NCBI GenBank assembly: GCA_030068525.1
Contig: JASJOS010000015.1
Span: 1-64,000, forward strand
From: Xanthocytophaga flava
GTDB taxonomy: Bacteria; Bacteroidota; Bacteroidia; Cytophagales; 172606-1
DNA length: 64,000 nucleotides
Direction of reading: 5' to 3'
Part shown: piece after piece, positions 25,541 to 34,101 of the stretch
How positions within the stretch are numbered: the stretch's first letter is position 1
How the letters are laid out: each line of letters begins with the position of its first letter
Translations under genes and position numbers: made by a program
The notes under the pieces: generated by a model
Seen by the model: only the letters and a program-made list of their open reading frames with translations
The model's database searches: none
Told to the model about the DNA's origin: nothing

Positions 25541-26357
25541 TGGCTGAAATGGCCAGAATATCCGGAAAGATAAATGTATAATCTAACCTTTGTTTGATTT
25601 TGTCAGAACGGACGATTTTATAGCCTGTTGCTGTTTCGTCTGAAAATTCAGGCAAAGATAATCCATATTCAGTTGCCTCTTTCATATAAAATTCTTTTCG
25701 TGTAGGATGGGTATCTGCACAGGCATTAAATACTTCTCCCCATACATTTTTGTCAATAATTTTTTCAACTAGTTGGATACAATCATCTCGATGAATGAGA
25801 TTCAATGGAGTGTGTGCATCTGTAACCAGCTTCTTTTTGTAGAGATAATGATGTGGCATTCGGTCATAGCCAATCAGCCCTCCAAACCGTAGACAGGTAG
25901 TTGAAAACTGGCGTTGTAAGAAATATTCCGACAGATGCAAAGCTTTTCCACTTCCTTTTTTTGCCAATTGTGTTTCTGCTTCTGTTACTTCCCGATTCAC
26001 ATCCCGATAGACAGAAGTAGAGCTGATAAATAAAATGTGTTGTACAGATGATGTTTTCAGGACAGATACTAATTGCTGTATCTGAGCCGGATAATAGTGT
26101 TCAATGTCTTCTCTGCGAGATGGTGGAATGCAGACAATCAAAATATCACAGGACAGAAATCCAGCAAGATCATCACAGAAAATACTTTGATCTGTGATTT
26201 CAAGATGATAAGGAATAATATTTCGATCTTTTAATTTTTCTATATCAGTAGTTGATGCAGTCGATCCTTTAATAGGATATCCTTTTTGAAAGAGATGTTC
26301 TGCCAGAGGTAATCCCAGCCAACCACAACCAAGTATACTGATAGTCAAAGAATTCAT
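25515..26357 (-). CDS. NAD(P)-binding SDR/epimerase-like protein within the cobalamin operon
   Basis: The Rossmann start ISILGCGWLGLPLAEHLFQKGYPIKGST, the FISSTSVYRD segment (SDR serine plus YxD region) and TCLRFGGLIGYDRMPHH are those of extended SDR proteins related to YeeZ and NAD-dependent epimerases. The canonical Tyr-x-x-x-Lys is hard to find; SGKALHLSEYFLQRQFS may be a degenerate version. It is the second gene of the riboswitch operon, nine bases after the transporter gene, and overlaps cbiX. No cobalamin step known to me calls for it. A role in making a precursor, or as a reductase that replaces a missing enzyme, is possible but unproven. Confidence 0.78.
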   Translation of the reverse strand: MNSLTISILGCGWLGLPLAEHLFQKGYPIKGSTASTTDIEKLKDRNIIPYHLEITDQSIFCDDLAGFLSCDILIVCIPPSRREDIEHYYPAQIQQLVSVLKTSSVQHILFISSTSVYRDVNREVTEAETQLAKKGSGKALHLSEYFLQRQFSTTCLRFGGLIGYDRMPHHYLYKKKLVTDAHTPLNLIHRDDCIQLVEKIIDKNVWGEVFNACADTHPTRKEFYMKEATEYGLSLPEFSDETATGYKIVRSDKIKQRLDYTFIFPDILAISAIEKSINKH

Positions 26358-26366
26358 CTGATGAAA

Positions 26367-27176
26367 TTAGTGGGCTGTTCTACTATGTATTTTGTAACGG
26401 ATGTAAAGGTCGATATACAACAATGCGATTAAACCTATAAATACAAGCCCTACTACATTGTTTTGGAAATCATCAAGTTCCAGTGCAGGATTAACCATAC
26501 AGCTTAATTTGTAGGCGGGAATTGCAAAACACATGAATGTGATCAATACATTGAGTTTAAAGCGATGGTTACGAATCCGTTTCTGATCAAACTTCTGGAG
26601 TAATTTGCTAAGATAAAGAGAGTCGAAAGTACCTGTAAGCATCAAACCTCCTGAAAATACACACCCTCCAATAACTGCATAAACCCATTGGTCAGAAGCA
26701 GAAACTGCATACCCAAATGCAGCGATCTGAGTAGAGGTATCAAAGATGAATCCGAATATAATTCCAGTCAAAATGATAGAGAATGGATTCAGGTGGGAGG
26801 TAAGTGATGTAGGGAGTAACCATTTACGTAGACTAACTGTCTTTACCTCTTGTTTTTGAGTGAGATTAATGACATTGGAAATACCAATTATGACCAACAT
26901 AATCAATGGAACCCATTCAATTAATAAGTTGAGAGATTCGGGTACTTCAAAACTGTTCCGCAGTAAGCTAAGGAATAAAGCAATTCCAGTAACCATAAGT
27001 CCATGACCGAATGTAAACAGAGTTCCTACCCAGCGAGCCCAACGGCTTTTGGTTTCATGAAGGCGGTAAGTAAATCCATCAATCACAGTAATGTGATCAG
27101 GGTCAAGTCCATGTCTCAAGCCTAATACGAAAAGTAAAAGTAATCCGGAAACATGATTCCCTGTAATTTCCAACAT
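26367..27176 (-). CDS. HoxN/HupN/NixA-type nickel/cobalt transporter, first gene of the B12 operon
   Basis: The NiCoT signature H-x4-D-H is at LRHGLDPDHITVID (His22, Asp27, His28 from the ATG at 27176). LFTFGHGLMVTG and GFIFDTSTQIAAFG are the other two family motifs. About seven to eight helices are predicted in 269 residues. An in-frame ATG at 27314 would add 46 residues, but those codons begin inside the riboswitch aptamer and encode a peptide with no family match, so 27176 is preferred. The gene directly follows the cobalamin riboswitch, which implies that it imports cobalt and is switched off when B12 is plentiful. Confidence 0.9.
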   Translation of the reverse strand: MLEITGNHVSGLLLLFVLGLRHGLDPDHITVIDGFTYRLHETKSRWARWVGTLFTFGHGLMVTGIALFLSLLRNSFEVPESLNLLIEWVPLIMLVIIGISNVINLTQKQEVKTVSLRKWLLPTSLTSHLNPFSIILTGIIFGFIFDTSTQIAAFGYAVSASDQWVYAVIGGCVFSGGLMLTGTFDSLYLSKLLQKFDQKRIRNHRFKLNVLITFMCFAIPAYKLSCMVNPALELDDFQNNVVGLVFIGLIALLYIDLYIRYKIHSRTAH

Positions 27177-27310
27177 AAAGAGTAACAAATTTAGAGTGAA
27201 CAGTAAGTCTGACTCCAAACCTGTAGGGATATAGAAACTAAGAGGGGATTGGGCACACAAAGCCCATACATCTCTCTCTTCTGCTTTTTTCCCGAAGCAG
27301 GATGGATTGC

Positions 27311-27483
27311 ACAAACGGCAGGTCTTCTGACTTGTTCAGCTTTTAACGCCTTCCCATGAAGATTTCACAGTGGCCAGAGATGTTAAAAACGGGTAAAATG
27401 AACTTACAGCAGCGGGTACTGTTCCGGACTTACACCGGATTCCCTTTTAATCTTTAGAAAATTATTCTGAAGAACCAGTTTGT
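27311..27483 (-). promoter_or_regulatory. cobalamin (AdoCbl-class) riboswitch
   Basis: Read on the minus strand, the conserved core appears in order: gggaatccggtg then aagtccggaacagtacccgc (27405-27448), ctgctgtaag, gccactg, the B12-box-like gggaaggcg (about 27347-27355) and gtcagaagacctgcc near the 3' end. Terminal stem P1 can form between acaaac (27478-27483) and gtttgt (27311-27316). About 134 nt separate the aptamer from the start codon at 27176. In that stretch a ctgctt / aagcag hairpin and a gggc / gccc hairpin could be part of the expression platform, but I see no clear terminator with a U-run, so translational control is as likely. It would repress the 11-gene operon when cobalamin binds. 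Confidence 0.93.
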
Positions 27484-27488
27484 GGTTG

Positions 27489-27523
27489 TAAAGATAGCTA
27501 TCTGTTTTAGATTTTTACAAAAA
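27489..27523 (-). promoter_or_regulatory. candidate promoter of the riboswitch operon
   Basis: On the minus strand tttttg (27518-27523) and tatcttta (27489-27496, one mismatch to TAnnTTTG) are spaced by 21 bases. Transcription would begin within a few bases of the aptamer P1 stem. The element overlaps the stop codon of cbiB, so the riboswitch operon can be transcribed separately from cbiA-cbiB. Confidence 0.45.
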
Positions 27524-28486
27524 CCAGTGTATTTGTATATCCAATCTATTCAAAATATAATATGTAAGGCTAATAATAAGTAGAAATAGAAGTGTGGTTG
27601 CATGATTAATATAATAGATTCGATAGAATTCGTTATGGGTAATATCTCTGACAGTATGACCAATAAAAGGTTTTTCAACAAGTTTACCATGATAAACATT
27701 CGGGCCGCCAAATCTCGTATCCAAAATACCTGCTAATGCAGCTTCCGGATAGCCGGAGTTGGGACTGGCATGTTTATGACCATATTGGAAAATAAACTGA
27801 AGTCCACGTGTATTAAATGTCACCAGCACCATCAATAATGCAGTGAGTCGTGAAGGTATAAAGTTTACTATATCGTCCAGACGAGCTGCAACTTTTCCAA
27901 AGTAAAAATACTTGTCGTTTTTATAGCCAATCATAGAATCCAGTGTATTAATCATCTTGTATGTCATCATACCTGGAATTCCGGCTAATGCATAATAAAA
28001 TAAAGGTGCAATTACACCATCGCTCAGATTTTCAGATAGTGTTTCGCAGACTGCAGTACGTATTTGGTTTGCATTCAGTTGACTTGTGTCTCTCCCCACA
28101 ATCCACGACAAACGTTTACGACCTGCTTCCAAACCCTTTATATTGAGTTGATCAAAGACTTCTTTTCCTTCTTGCAGAAGACTTTTATTGGCAAGACCAT
28201 AAAATAGAAATGCTGAAGAGAAAATGTAATAGAGTACAGGGTGTATAGAATAAAGGAGTTTTATCACCCAATAAAAAAACAAAAATGTGCTTACACATAG
28301 GGTAGTTGTTAGGAGTGTCCCTTTTACTAATCGACAGGAGTTTGTATTGAGAAGTTTTTCTCCATGAGAAATCAGATTGCCAAAGAATCGAATAGGATGC
28401 GGAAGCCATCGTGGATCGCCAAGACACAAGTCAAGCAAATAGCCAATCCACAAAGGAATTAGAACTACTAAATAGAAGGGTGACAT
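27515..28486 (-). CDS. cbiB: adenosylcobinamide-phosphate synthase CbiB/CobD
   Basis: This integral membrane enzyme attaches aminopropanol phosphate to adenosylcobyric acid. The start IGYLLDLCLGDPRWLPHPIRFFGNLI is the CbiB signature. ETLSENLSDGVIAPLFYYALAGIPGMMTYKMINTLDSMIGYKN follows as the central motif, and SGYPEAALAGILDTRFGG near the end is also conserved. The protein has several membrane helices and 323 residues, as usual. It lies 20 bp downstream of cbiA and ends where the promoter of the riboswitch operon begins. Its partner substrate would come from the PduX/CobD-like enzymes encoded by the divergent unit. Confidence 0.94.
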   Translation of the reverse strand: MSPFYLVVLIPLWIGYLLDLCLGDPRWLPHPIRFFGNLISHGEKLLNTNSCRLVKGTLLTTTLCVSTFLFFYWVIKLLYSIHPVLYYIFSSAFLFYGLANKSLLQEGKEVFDQLNIKGLEAGRKRLSWIVGRDTSQLNANQIRTAVCETLSENLSDGVIAPLFYYALAGIPGMMTYKMINTLDSMIGYKNDKYFYFGKVAARLDDIVNFIPSRLTALLMVLVTFNTRGLQFIFQYGHKHASPNSGYPEAALAGILDTRFGGPNVYHGKLVEKPFIGHTVRDITHNEFYRIYYINHATTLLFLLIISLTYYILNRLDIQIHWFL

Positions 28487-28506
28487 GTAAAATTATTCTG
28501 TATAAA

Positions 28507-29832
28507 TCAATGGTTGAGGAGATTCTTAATGCCTACCAGATCATATAGCAAACTGCAATCTTCTCCCCAATAAAAATGAATATAAGAAGCAAGTACATTA
28601 TTCTTTCTGTAAACAGGTACATCTATATCTTTCAAACGTGCTGTTTTGACCTGAATATCTGTTGTACTTTCATTGGCTGTAGTCATTATTGAGTAATGGA
28701 ATTCATGTCCTTTGTATATATTATCATTATGGTATACAGATCGATATCCTAACGAAAGTTTTGCATGCTGCATGGATGTGGTAATATCCAGAAATCCAGT
28801 CATCGGACATTCTTTGCCTTCTGCATTGATAATGGATTTGCCCAGATACATCATACCTCCACATTCTGCCAATACATAACCGTTGTTTTGGCAATACGCC
28901 AATAAAGCATTTCTTAAAGATATGTTTTCTGATAGCGCTTTTAAATGTAGTTCCGGATAACCTCCAGGCAGATAGATCAAATCTGCTTCAGGTAGAATGG
29001 TATCACGTAATGGGCTAAAAAAAGTGACTTGTCCTAATTGCTTTAGGACTTGAAGGTTTTCCGGATAGGTGAAATTAAACGCTTCATCTTGTGCAACTGC
29101 TATTTTTAGAGAAGCTATATTGGGAGTATGGGCAGGTAAAGTCTGAGTAGTTGAAATTGAGCTAGTGCAAAGATCTACTAGCCGATCTATTTGTACAGTT
29201 TTTTCAATATGTAGAGCTGCTTTTTCTATTATTTCCAAATAATTGTGTTCAGAAGAAACCGAAAGTCCCAGATGGCGGGATGGTATACTTATTTCCGGAT
29301 TGGCAGGAATATATCCCAGACTTTCAAGCTTTACGTCTTCACAAGCCTCTTTTAAAAACTGATAGTGACTTTCTGTAGTAACAAAGTTGAAAATCACTCC
29401 TGCAATTTTAAGCCGGGAATCAAATGTCTTAAATCCATGCAGTAAGGGTGCAACTGAATAAGCCATGGCTTTGGCATTGACAACCAGAATAACAGGAAGA
29501 TCCAATAATATTGCCATTTCTGCGCTACTGCCCTGCATTTTGTATGCACCATCAAAAAGCCCCATAACTCCTTCCACTACAGCTATATCTGCATTTTGCG
29601 TATTCCGTCTGTATAGAGAGTGAATATGTTCCTGACTCATCATAAATGCATCCAGGTTGATACTTTGTTGACTGGCTGCTAATGTGTGATGTTTGGTATC
29701 CAGATAATCAGGACCACATTTGAAAGGTTGTACCTTATATCCTCTAAGACTTAGTGCTTTTAATAATCCAAGGGTTAGTGTAGTTTTGCCGCTACTACTG
29801 GATGGAGCGGCAATCAGAAATTGAGGTTTCAT
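28507..29832 (-). CDS. cbiA: cobyrinate a,c-diamide synthase CbiA/CobB
   Basis: The N-terminal ATP-binding domain has APSSSSGKTTLTLGLLKAL (P-loop) and PFKCGPDYLDTKHH. The C-terminal glutamine amidotransferase domain has LIYLPGGYPELH, the catalytic cysteine in LAECGGMMYLG and a histidine in SYIHFYWG. The enzyme amidates the a and c side chains of (cobalt-)cobyrinic acid. It is transcribed away from the PduX-like gene, and only 58 bp lie between the two start codons, so that short gap must contain both promoters. No riboswitch fits in this gap, so this two-gene unit is apparently not under direct riboswitch control. Confidence 0.95.
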   Translation of the reverse strand: MKPQFLIAAPSSSSGKTTLTLGLLKALSLRGYKVQPFKCGPDYLDTKHHTLAASQQSINLDAFMMSQEHIHSLYRRNTQNADIAVVEGVMGLFDGAYKMQGSSAEMAILLDLPVILVVNAKAMAYSVAPLLHGFKTFDSRLKIAGVIFNFVTTESHYQFLKEACEDVKLESLGYIPANPEISIPSRHLGLSVSSEHNYLEIIEKAALHIEKTVQIDRLVDLCTSSISTTQTLPAHTPNIASLKIAVAQDEAFNFTYPENLQVLKQLGQVTFFSPLRDTILPEADLIYLPGGYPELHLKALSENISLRNALLAYCQNNGYVLAECGGMMYLGKSIINAEGKECPMTGFLDITTSMQHAKLSLGYRSVYHNDNIYKGHEFHYSIMTTANESTTDIQVKTARLKDIDVPVYRKNNVLASYIHFYWGEDCSLLYDLVGIKNLLNH

Positions 29833-29890
29833 ACCTCAAAGATAGAAGTTTTATTCCAGTACCTGCTTTTTCATTTGCTATAACAATTGA

Positions 29891-30748
29891 ATGTCTGTTC
29901 ACACAAAAGTATATGCCAAACCGGGAGAACTTATTCAGGGGATGCTGCCGGATGGTACCCGGTTTCTGGTGAGTAATAAATCGTCGCAGCTGTTTTATAC
30001 TAGTACAACTATTAGATCTCATGATAAAAATGCTGTACTTAATCCTCTTAAACCCAAAACTTGTCAGGCAATACATGTATTTTATGATTACCTGGCAAAA
30101 GATACATATATATATAAGCAGCAGATAGTTCATATTCAACAGTCATCCAATATTCCACAAGGAAAAGGGTTGTCCTCCAGTTCAGCAGATATTCTCGGGG
30201 TTTTGAGTGCATTGAATTTATTTTATCAAACTAACTATACAGCAGAGATTCTTTATCAACTGGCCGTTCAGGTTGATCCAACAGACCCTTGTTTACATGA
30301 AGGAAATATAGTATTTGACTCTTCTCAGGGAGCAGTAATAAAGAGTTTAAACGAACTTCCTTACTGTATTCTCTACTTTGATACAGATTTTGATTCAACT
30401 GTTGATACTATTAGCTTTGGCCGATCTGTTCACTATTCTGAAGTACAAATGCAGAAATACGAGGAAATAATACAGAATCTGCAAAGAGCTTTCAAAAATC
30501 AAGATTATACTCTTTTATATGAATGTACACAACTAAGTGCCCAAATCAATAACCAGATCTTGCCTAAACCTGGTTTTGATTTACTGAATGAATTTGCTCA
30601 GGCAAATGATTGTGGAATTTTTGTAGCCCATAGTGGCACTTACATGGGGTTGATTATGGATTTAGTAACCTTTCAGCAAATTCATAAAAAGGCTATTGCC
30701 TGGATTAAAAAACATTGGAATACAACTATTTATTCTGAATATCTATGA
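29891..30748 (+). CDS. pduX: GHMP-family L-threonine kinase (PduX-like)
   Basis: The GHMP kinase phosphate loop IPQGKGLSSSSADI is at residues 88-101, and the first strand KVYAKPGELIQGMLPDG is typical of the PduX branch. AHSGTYMGLI near residue 245 is the C-terminal glycine motif. PduX phosphorylates L-threonine to provide threonine phosphate for the aminopropanol linker of B12. The position fits: the stop overlaps cobQ by four bases, and a CobD-like decarboxylase gene follows that. The 285-residue length matches. The specific substrate is inferred from family and context. Confidence 0.87.
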   Translation: MSVHTKVYAKPGELIQGMLPDGTRFLVSNKSSQLFYTSTTIRSHDKNAVLNPLKPKTCQAIHVFYDYLAKDTYIYKQQIVHIQQSSNIPQGKGLSSSSADILGVLSALNLFYQTNYTAEILYQLAVQVDPTDPCLHEGNIVFDSSQGAVIKSLNELPYCILYFDTDFDSTVDTISFGRSVHYSEVQMQKYEEIIQNLQRAFKNQDYTLLYECTQLSAQINNQILPKPGFDLLNEFAQANDCGIFVAHSGTYMGLIMDLVTFQQIHKKAIAWIKKHWNTTIYSEYL

Positions 30749-32220
30749 CTGTTCTTAAACCCATTATGTTTGTGGGTACGGCTTCTGATGTTGGAAAAAG
30801 CATTATTAATACTGGGTTTTGCCGGATCTTTAAACAAGACGGTTTTAACCCTGCACCGTTTAAAGCACAAAACATGTCTTTAAACAGCTATGCAACACCA
30901 GACGGTTTAGAGATTGGACGAGCACAGGCAGTACAGGCAGAAGCCTGTGGTATTGACTGCCATACAGATATGAATCCAGTGCTCTTAAAACCATCCAGTG
31001 AAAAGAGTTCTCAGATAGTTCTTAACGGGAAGCCAGCAGGAAATCAATCCGCTTATGATTATTTCATGGGAAATAATAAACAGGAATTATTTAAAGAGGT
31101 AATTGCTGCCTATGATAGGTTATCTCAGAAATACAATCCAGTTGTGATGGAAGGAGCTGGAAGTATTTCAGAACTTAATCTGAAACACAGAGACATTACA
31201 AACATGCGTATGGCTTTGTATGCCAATGCAGATACATATCTGATTGCAGATATTGATAGAGGAGGAGTATTTGCCAGCATTTATGGAACGATTGCTTTAC
31301 TGCCTCCAGAGGAGAAAGCGTTGATCAAAGGAGTAATCATTAATAAATTCAGAGGCGACAGCCGATTGTTTGAGGATGGTCGTAAAAAAATAGAAGAGCT
31401 ATGTGGAATTCCGGTTGTAGGAGTAGTCCCTTATTTGAAAGGTCTGGATATTGAGCAGGAAGATTCGGTAGCATTACAACAAAAGCAATTCCGTCAGAAA
31501 GAAGGGAAAGTAAATGTGGTAGTGGTGTTATTGAAAAGACTATCTAACTATACCGATTTCAGTGCCTTGGAAAGAGATGATCGCGTACATCTGTTTTATA
31601 GCCATGATCCATCAGAAATAGCAAAGGCTGATATTATTATCCTTCCAGGTAGTAAGAATACTATTGCAGATCTGATTGATATTAAAAACAACGGGGTGGC
31701 ACAAGTCATTGTTAGTGCATTTTATCAGAATAGAACTGTATTAGGAATTTGTGGTGGGTACCAGATGATGGGATTAACAGTCAATGACCCACTACATGTA
31801 GAAGGAGAAATAGAAACGATGCCAGGCTTAGGTTTATTACCTGTACATACAACACTAACTGCTGAAAAGATTACTAGACAATGTCAGTTCAGATATAAAG
31901 CCCGCCATGAACTATGTGAGGGCTATGAAATCCATATGGGTATTTCTGAAACAGAGCAGAACAAGCCTCTGACCAGTTCGCTATCTGGACAAACGGATGG
32001 GTACTGGCTTTCAGATATATGTTGGGGGTCATATATACATGGCATACTGGATAATAAAATCGTCATAGACGATATACTTAGTAGATATCTTACCCAAGAT
32101 CATATTGTATCTGACTTCATTGATACAAAAGTCTATAAAGAACAACAATATGATCGACTGGCTCAACACTTACGTACTCATATAGACATTGCTTACATTT
32201 ACCAACAGCTTCAATCCTGA
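30745..32220 (+). CDS. cobQ: cobyric acid synthase CobQ/CbiP
   Basis: PIMFVGTASDVGKSIINTGFCRIF (P-loop), FNPAPFKAQNMSLNSYATPDGLEIGRAQ and GAGSISELNL define the N-terminal dethiobiotin-synthetase-like domain. The amidotransferase half carries the catalytic cysteine in LGICGGYQMMG and the histidine in GSYIHGILDN. The enzyme amidates side chains b, d, e and g. 491 residues is normal. It is translationally coupled to the PduX-like gene and followed after three bases by the decarboxylase gene. Confidence 0.96.
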   Translation: MTVLKPIMFVGTASDVGKSIINTGFCRIFKQDGFNPAPFKAQNMSLNSYATPDGLEIGRAQAVQAEACGIDCHTDMNPVLLKPSSEKSSQIVLNGKPAGNQSAYDYFMGNNKQELFKEVIAAYDRLSQKYNPVVMEGAGSISELNLKHRDITNMRMALYANADTYLIADIDRGGVFASIYGTIALLPPEEKALIKGVIINKFRGDSRLFEDGRKKIEELCGIPVVGVVPYLKGLDIEQEDSVALQQKQFRQKEGKVNVVVVLLKRLSNYTDFSALERDDRVHLFYSHDPSEIAKADIIILPGSKNTIADLIDIKNNGVAQVIVSAFYQNRTVLGICGGYQMMGLTVNDPLHVEGEIETMPGLGLLPVHTTLTAEKITRQCQFRYKARHELCEGYEIHMGISETEQNKPLTSSLSGQTDGYWLSDICWGSYIHGILDNKIVIDDILSRYLTQDHIVSDFIDTKVYKEQQYDRLAQHLRTHIDIAYIYQQLQS

Positions 32221-32223
32221 TAT

Positions 32224-33252
32224 ATGTTAAATGGTCACGGAGATGATGGATATTTATATCAAACTCCTATTGTTGCCAACTTCAGTTCCAATGTGTTTTA
32301 TAATGGTTTTCCCGATTCCTTAAAACATCATCTGGTTACTGTATTAACAAGTGTAAAAAGCTATCCGGAGGTAGATGCAAAGCGGCTGACTAACCTATTA
32401 GCTTCAACACATGCTGTAGTAACAGATCAGTTGATCGTCACTAATGGTGCTACAGAGGCTTTTTATCTTATTGCACATGTATTTAGAGGGAAGTCTGCTA
32501 CTATAGTTATTCCAGCGTTTGCCGAATATGAAGATGCCTGTAACGCCAATGACATACAACTGGAGTTTTTGCATTGGGATAATCTTCATTCCGTTTCACG
32601 CTTAACAACAGATTTGTTTTTCATCTGTAACCCCAATAATCCAACGGGAGCTGTAATGGAACAAGATTTGTTGCAAGAATGGATTTTAGTAAATCCTCAG
32701 ACTACCTTCATACTCGATGAGGCGTACATAGATTTTACACATTCCATTCACTCCTGTCTTCATTTTACTCAGACGTATCGAAATGTAATTGTGGTTCGGT
32801 CTATGACAAAAGCCTACAGTATTCCTGGTTTGCGTTTGGGATATCTGGTTTCAGACTCAGCATTAGTTAAACAGATTCTTTCTATCAAAATGCCATGGTC
32901 TGTGAATAGTTTAGCTAGTGAGGCTGGACTCTTTATTCTCAATCATAAGGAAAACTTTATTCTTCCTTTGGATGAGATCTTGTCTGAAACCAAACAGTTA
33001 CAAGATGAATTAGCCATATTACCTGGTATAGAGATAACTCCATCTCATACAAATTTCTTCCTGTGCCGAACCGGAAGGGAAACATCTGCTCTATTAAAAA
33101 GCTATCTGATACAACAACATGGTCTTTTGATACGGGATGCTTCTAACTTCAGAAGTCTTACACCACAACATTTTCGTATTGCCAGTCAGGGCGAAAACAA
33201 AAATAAACTTTTGATTAATGCTTTAAAACAATGGTTGGATTCTGGAAAATAG
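32224..33252 (+). CDS. cobD: PLP-dependent L-threonine-O-3-phosphate decarboxylase-like (CobD/CobC)
   Basis: This is a class I/II aminotransferase fold of 342 residues with the Schiff-base lysine in VVRSMTKAYSIPGLRLGYL (Lys196), the aspartate in ILDEAYIDF and a FICNPNNPTG segment. The N-terminal MLNGHGDDGY resembles the 'HGG' start of the CobD family. CobD decarboxylates threonine phosphate to aminopropanol phosphate, the linker that CbiB attaches. Histidinol-phosphate aminotransferases look similar, so assignment rests mainly on its place directly after the PduX-like and cobQ genes. No terminator is visible after it. Confidence 0.85.
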   Translation: MLNGHGDDGYLYQTPIVANFSSNVFYNGFPDSLKHHLVTVLTSVKSYPEVDAKRLTNLLASTHAVVTDQLIVTNGATEAFYLIAHVFRGKSATIVIPAFAEYEDACNANDIQLEFLHWDNLHSVSRLTTDLFFICNPNNPTGAVMEQDLLQEWILVNPQTTFILDEAYIDFTHSIHSCLHFTQTYRNVIVVRSMTKAYSIPGLRLGYLVSDSALVKQILSIKMPWSVNSLASEAGLFILNHKENFILPLDEILSETKQLQDELAILPGIEITPSHTNFFLCRTGRETSALLKSYLIQQHGLLIRDASNFRSLTPQHFRIASQGENKNKLLINALKQWLDSGK

Positions 33253-33336
33253 AGAAATGATGTAATGGCTACTATTGATAGTTCCTTATTTTTGTGTTCT
33301 GTAAAGATATTGTTTTCAAATTGAAAGTCTAATCTG

Positions 33337-33344
33337 TACCTTTG
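33337..33344 (+). promoter_or_regulatory. candidate -7 promoter element of lspA
   Basis: An exact TAnnTTTG match, tacctttg, lies 55 bases before the lspA start codon. Upstream TTG triplets are present but not at ideal spacing. If real, it starts a new transcript after the cobalamin genes, which may also include the cyclase and HD-effector genes. Confidence 0.45.
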
Positions 33345-33398
33345 CCCGAATTCTTATAATACAGGAAGATAATTATTTATTTAGTAGATCAGAAACAA

Positions 33399-34067
33399 GT
33401 GAAATATTACAAATACTTTCTGCTTAGTTTGGGTGTAATTATCCTTGATCAGGCTGTTAAAATGCTTGTACACCATACCATGTATCTTGGAGAAGAGTTT
33501 TCTGTGTTTGGTGATTGGTTTAAGATACACTATACCCGTAACCCGGGAATGGCCTTTGGAATTGTACTTGATCATCAGTATGGAAAGCTGGTTTTAAGTG
33601 TATTTCGTTTGTTTGCTATGGTTGGGATAGGCTACTATCTGTATTATCTGGCACAAAAAGGTGTAAATGAAGGTCTGCTATGGTGTACGTCTCTTATATT
33701 AGGTGGCGCTATTGGTAACGTGATTGATAGCACTATTTATGGTGTTCTTTTTGATTTGACTACTCCTAATGCTCCCACACCCTGGTTTCATGGAGAAGTA
33801 ATTGATATGTTTTATTTTGATCTATGGAGAGGAACAATCCCTTCATGGGTGCCACTATGGGGGGGAGTAGAGACCTCTCTCTGGCCTATCTTTAATATTG
33901 CCGATTCTTCTATTTTTGTAGGTGTTGCTATTATTCTTGTGATGCAGCGTACGTTTTTTGCACATCAACAGGAGACAGAAAATCCAAAAGAAAACTCGTT
34001 GGAAGTGACTTCAGAGAACGAAACAAACTCTAATACTGGCTCTACAGAATCCACAACGGCTGTTTGA
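33399..34067 (+). CDS. lspA: lipoprotein signal peptidase (SPase II)
   Basis: This membrane aspartyl protease removes signal peptides from prolipoproteins. Conserved blocks are LGVIILDQAVKMLV, YTRNPGMAFGI, GGAIGNVIDSTIYGVLFDL and WPIFNIADSSIFVG; the catalytic aspartates are Asp119 and Asp169. Translation starts at a GTG (33399), because no ATG lies before the conserved first helix. A 35-residue Ser/Thr/Asn-rich C-terminal tail is beyond the family core and probably disordered. The many lipoproteins in this window are its natural substrates. Confidence 0.94.
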   Translation: MKYYKYFLLSLGVIILDQAVKMLVHHTMYLGEEFSVFGDWFKIHYTRNPGMAFGIVLDHQYGKLVLSVFRLFAMVGIGYYLYYLAQKGVNEGLLWCTSLILGGAIGNVIDSTIYGVLFDLTTPNAPTPWFHGEVIDMFYFDLWRGTIPSWVPLWGGVETSLWPIFNIADSSIFVGVAIILVMQRTFFAHQQETENPKENSLEVTSENETNSNTGSTESTTAV

Positions 34068-34101
34068 GGACAGTATTATTTTCATTTAGTATACAAACCA
34101 C

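Noticed and set aside
27177-27314. N-terminal 46-residue extension of the cobalt transporter
   Set aside because: The codons begin inside the riboswitch aptamer and the peptide matches no transporter; the normal family start is the ATG at 27176.
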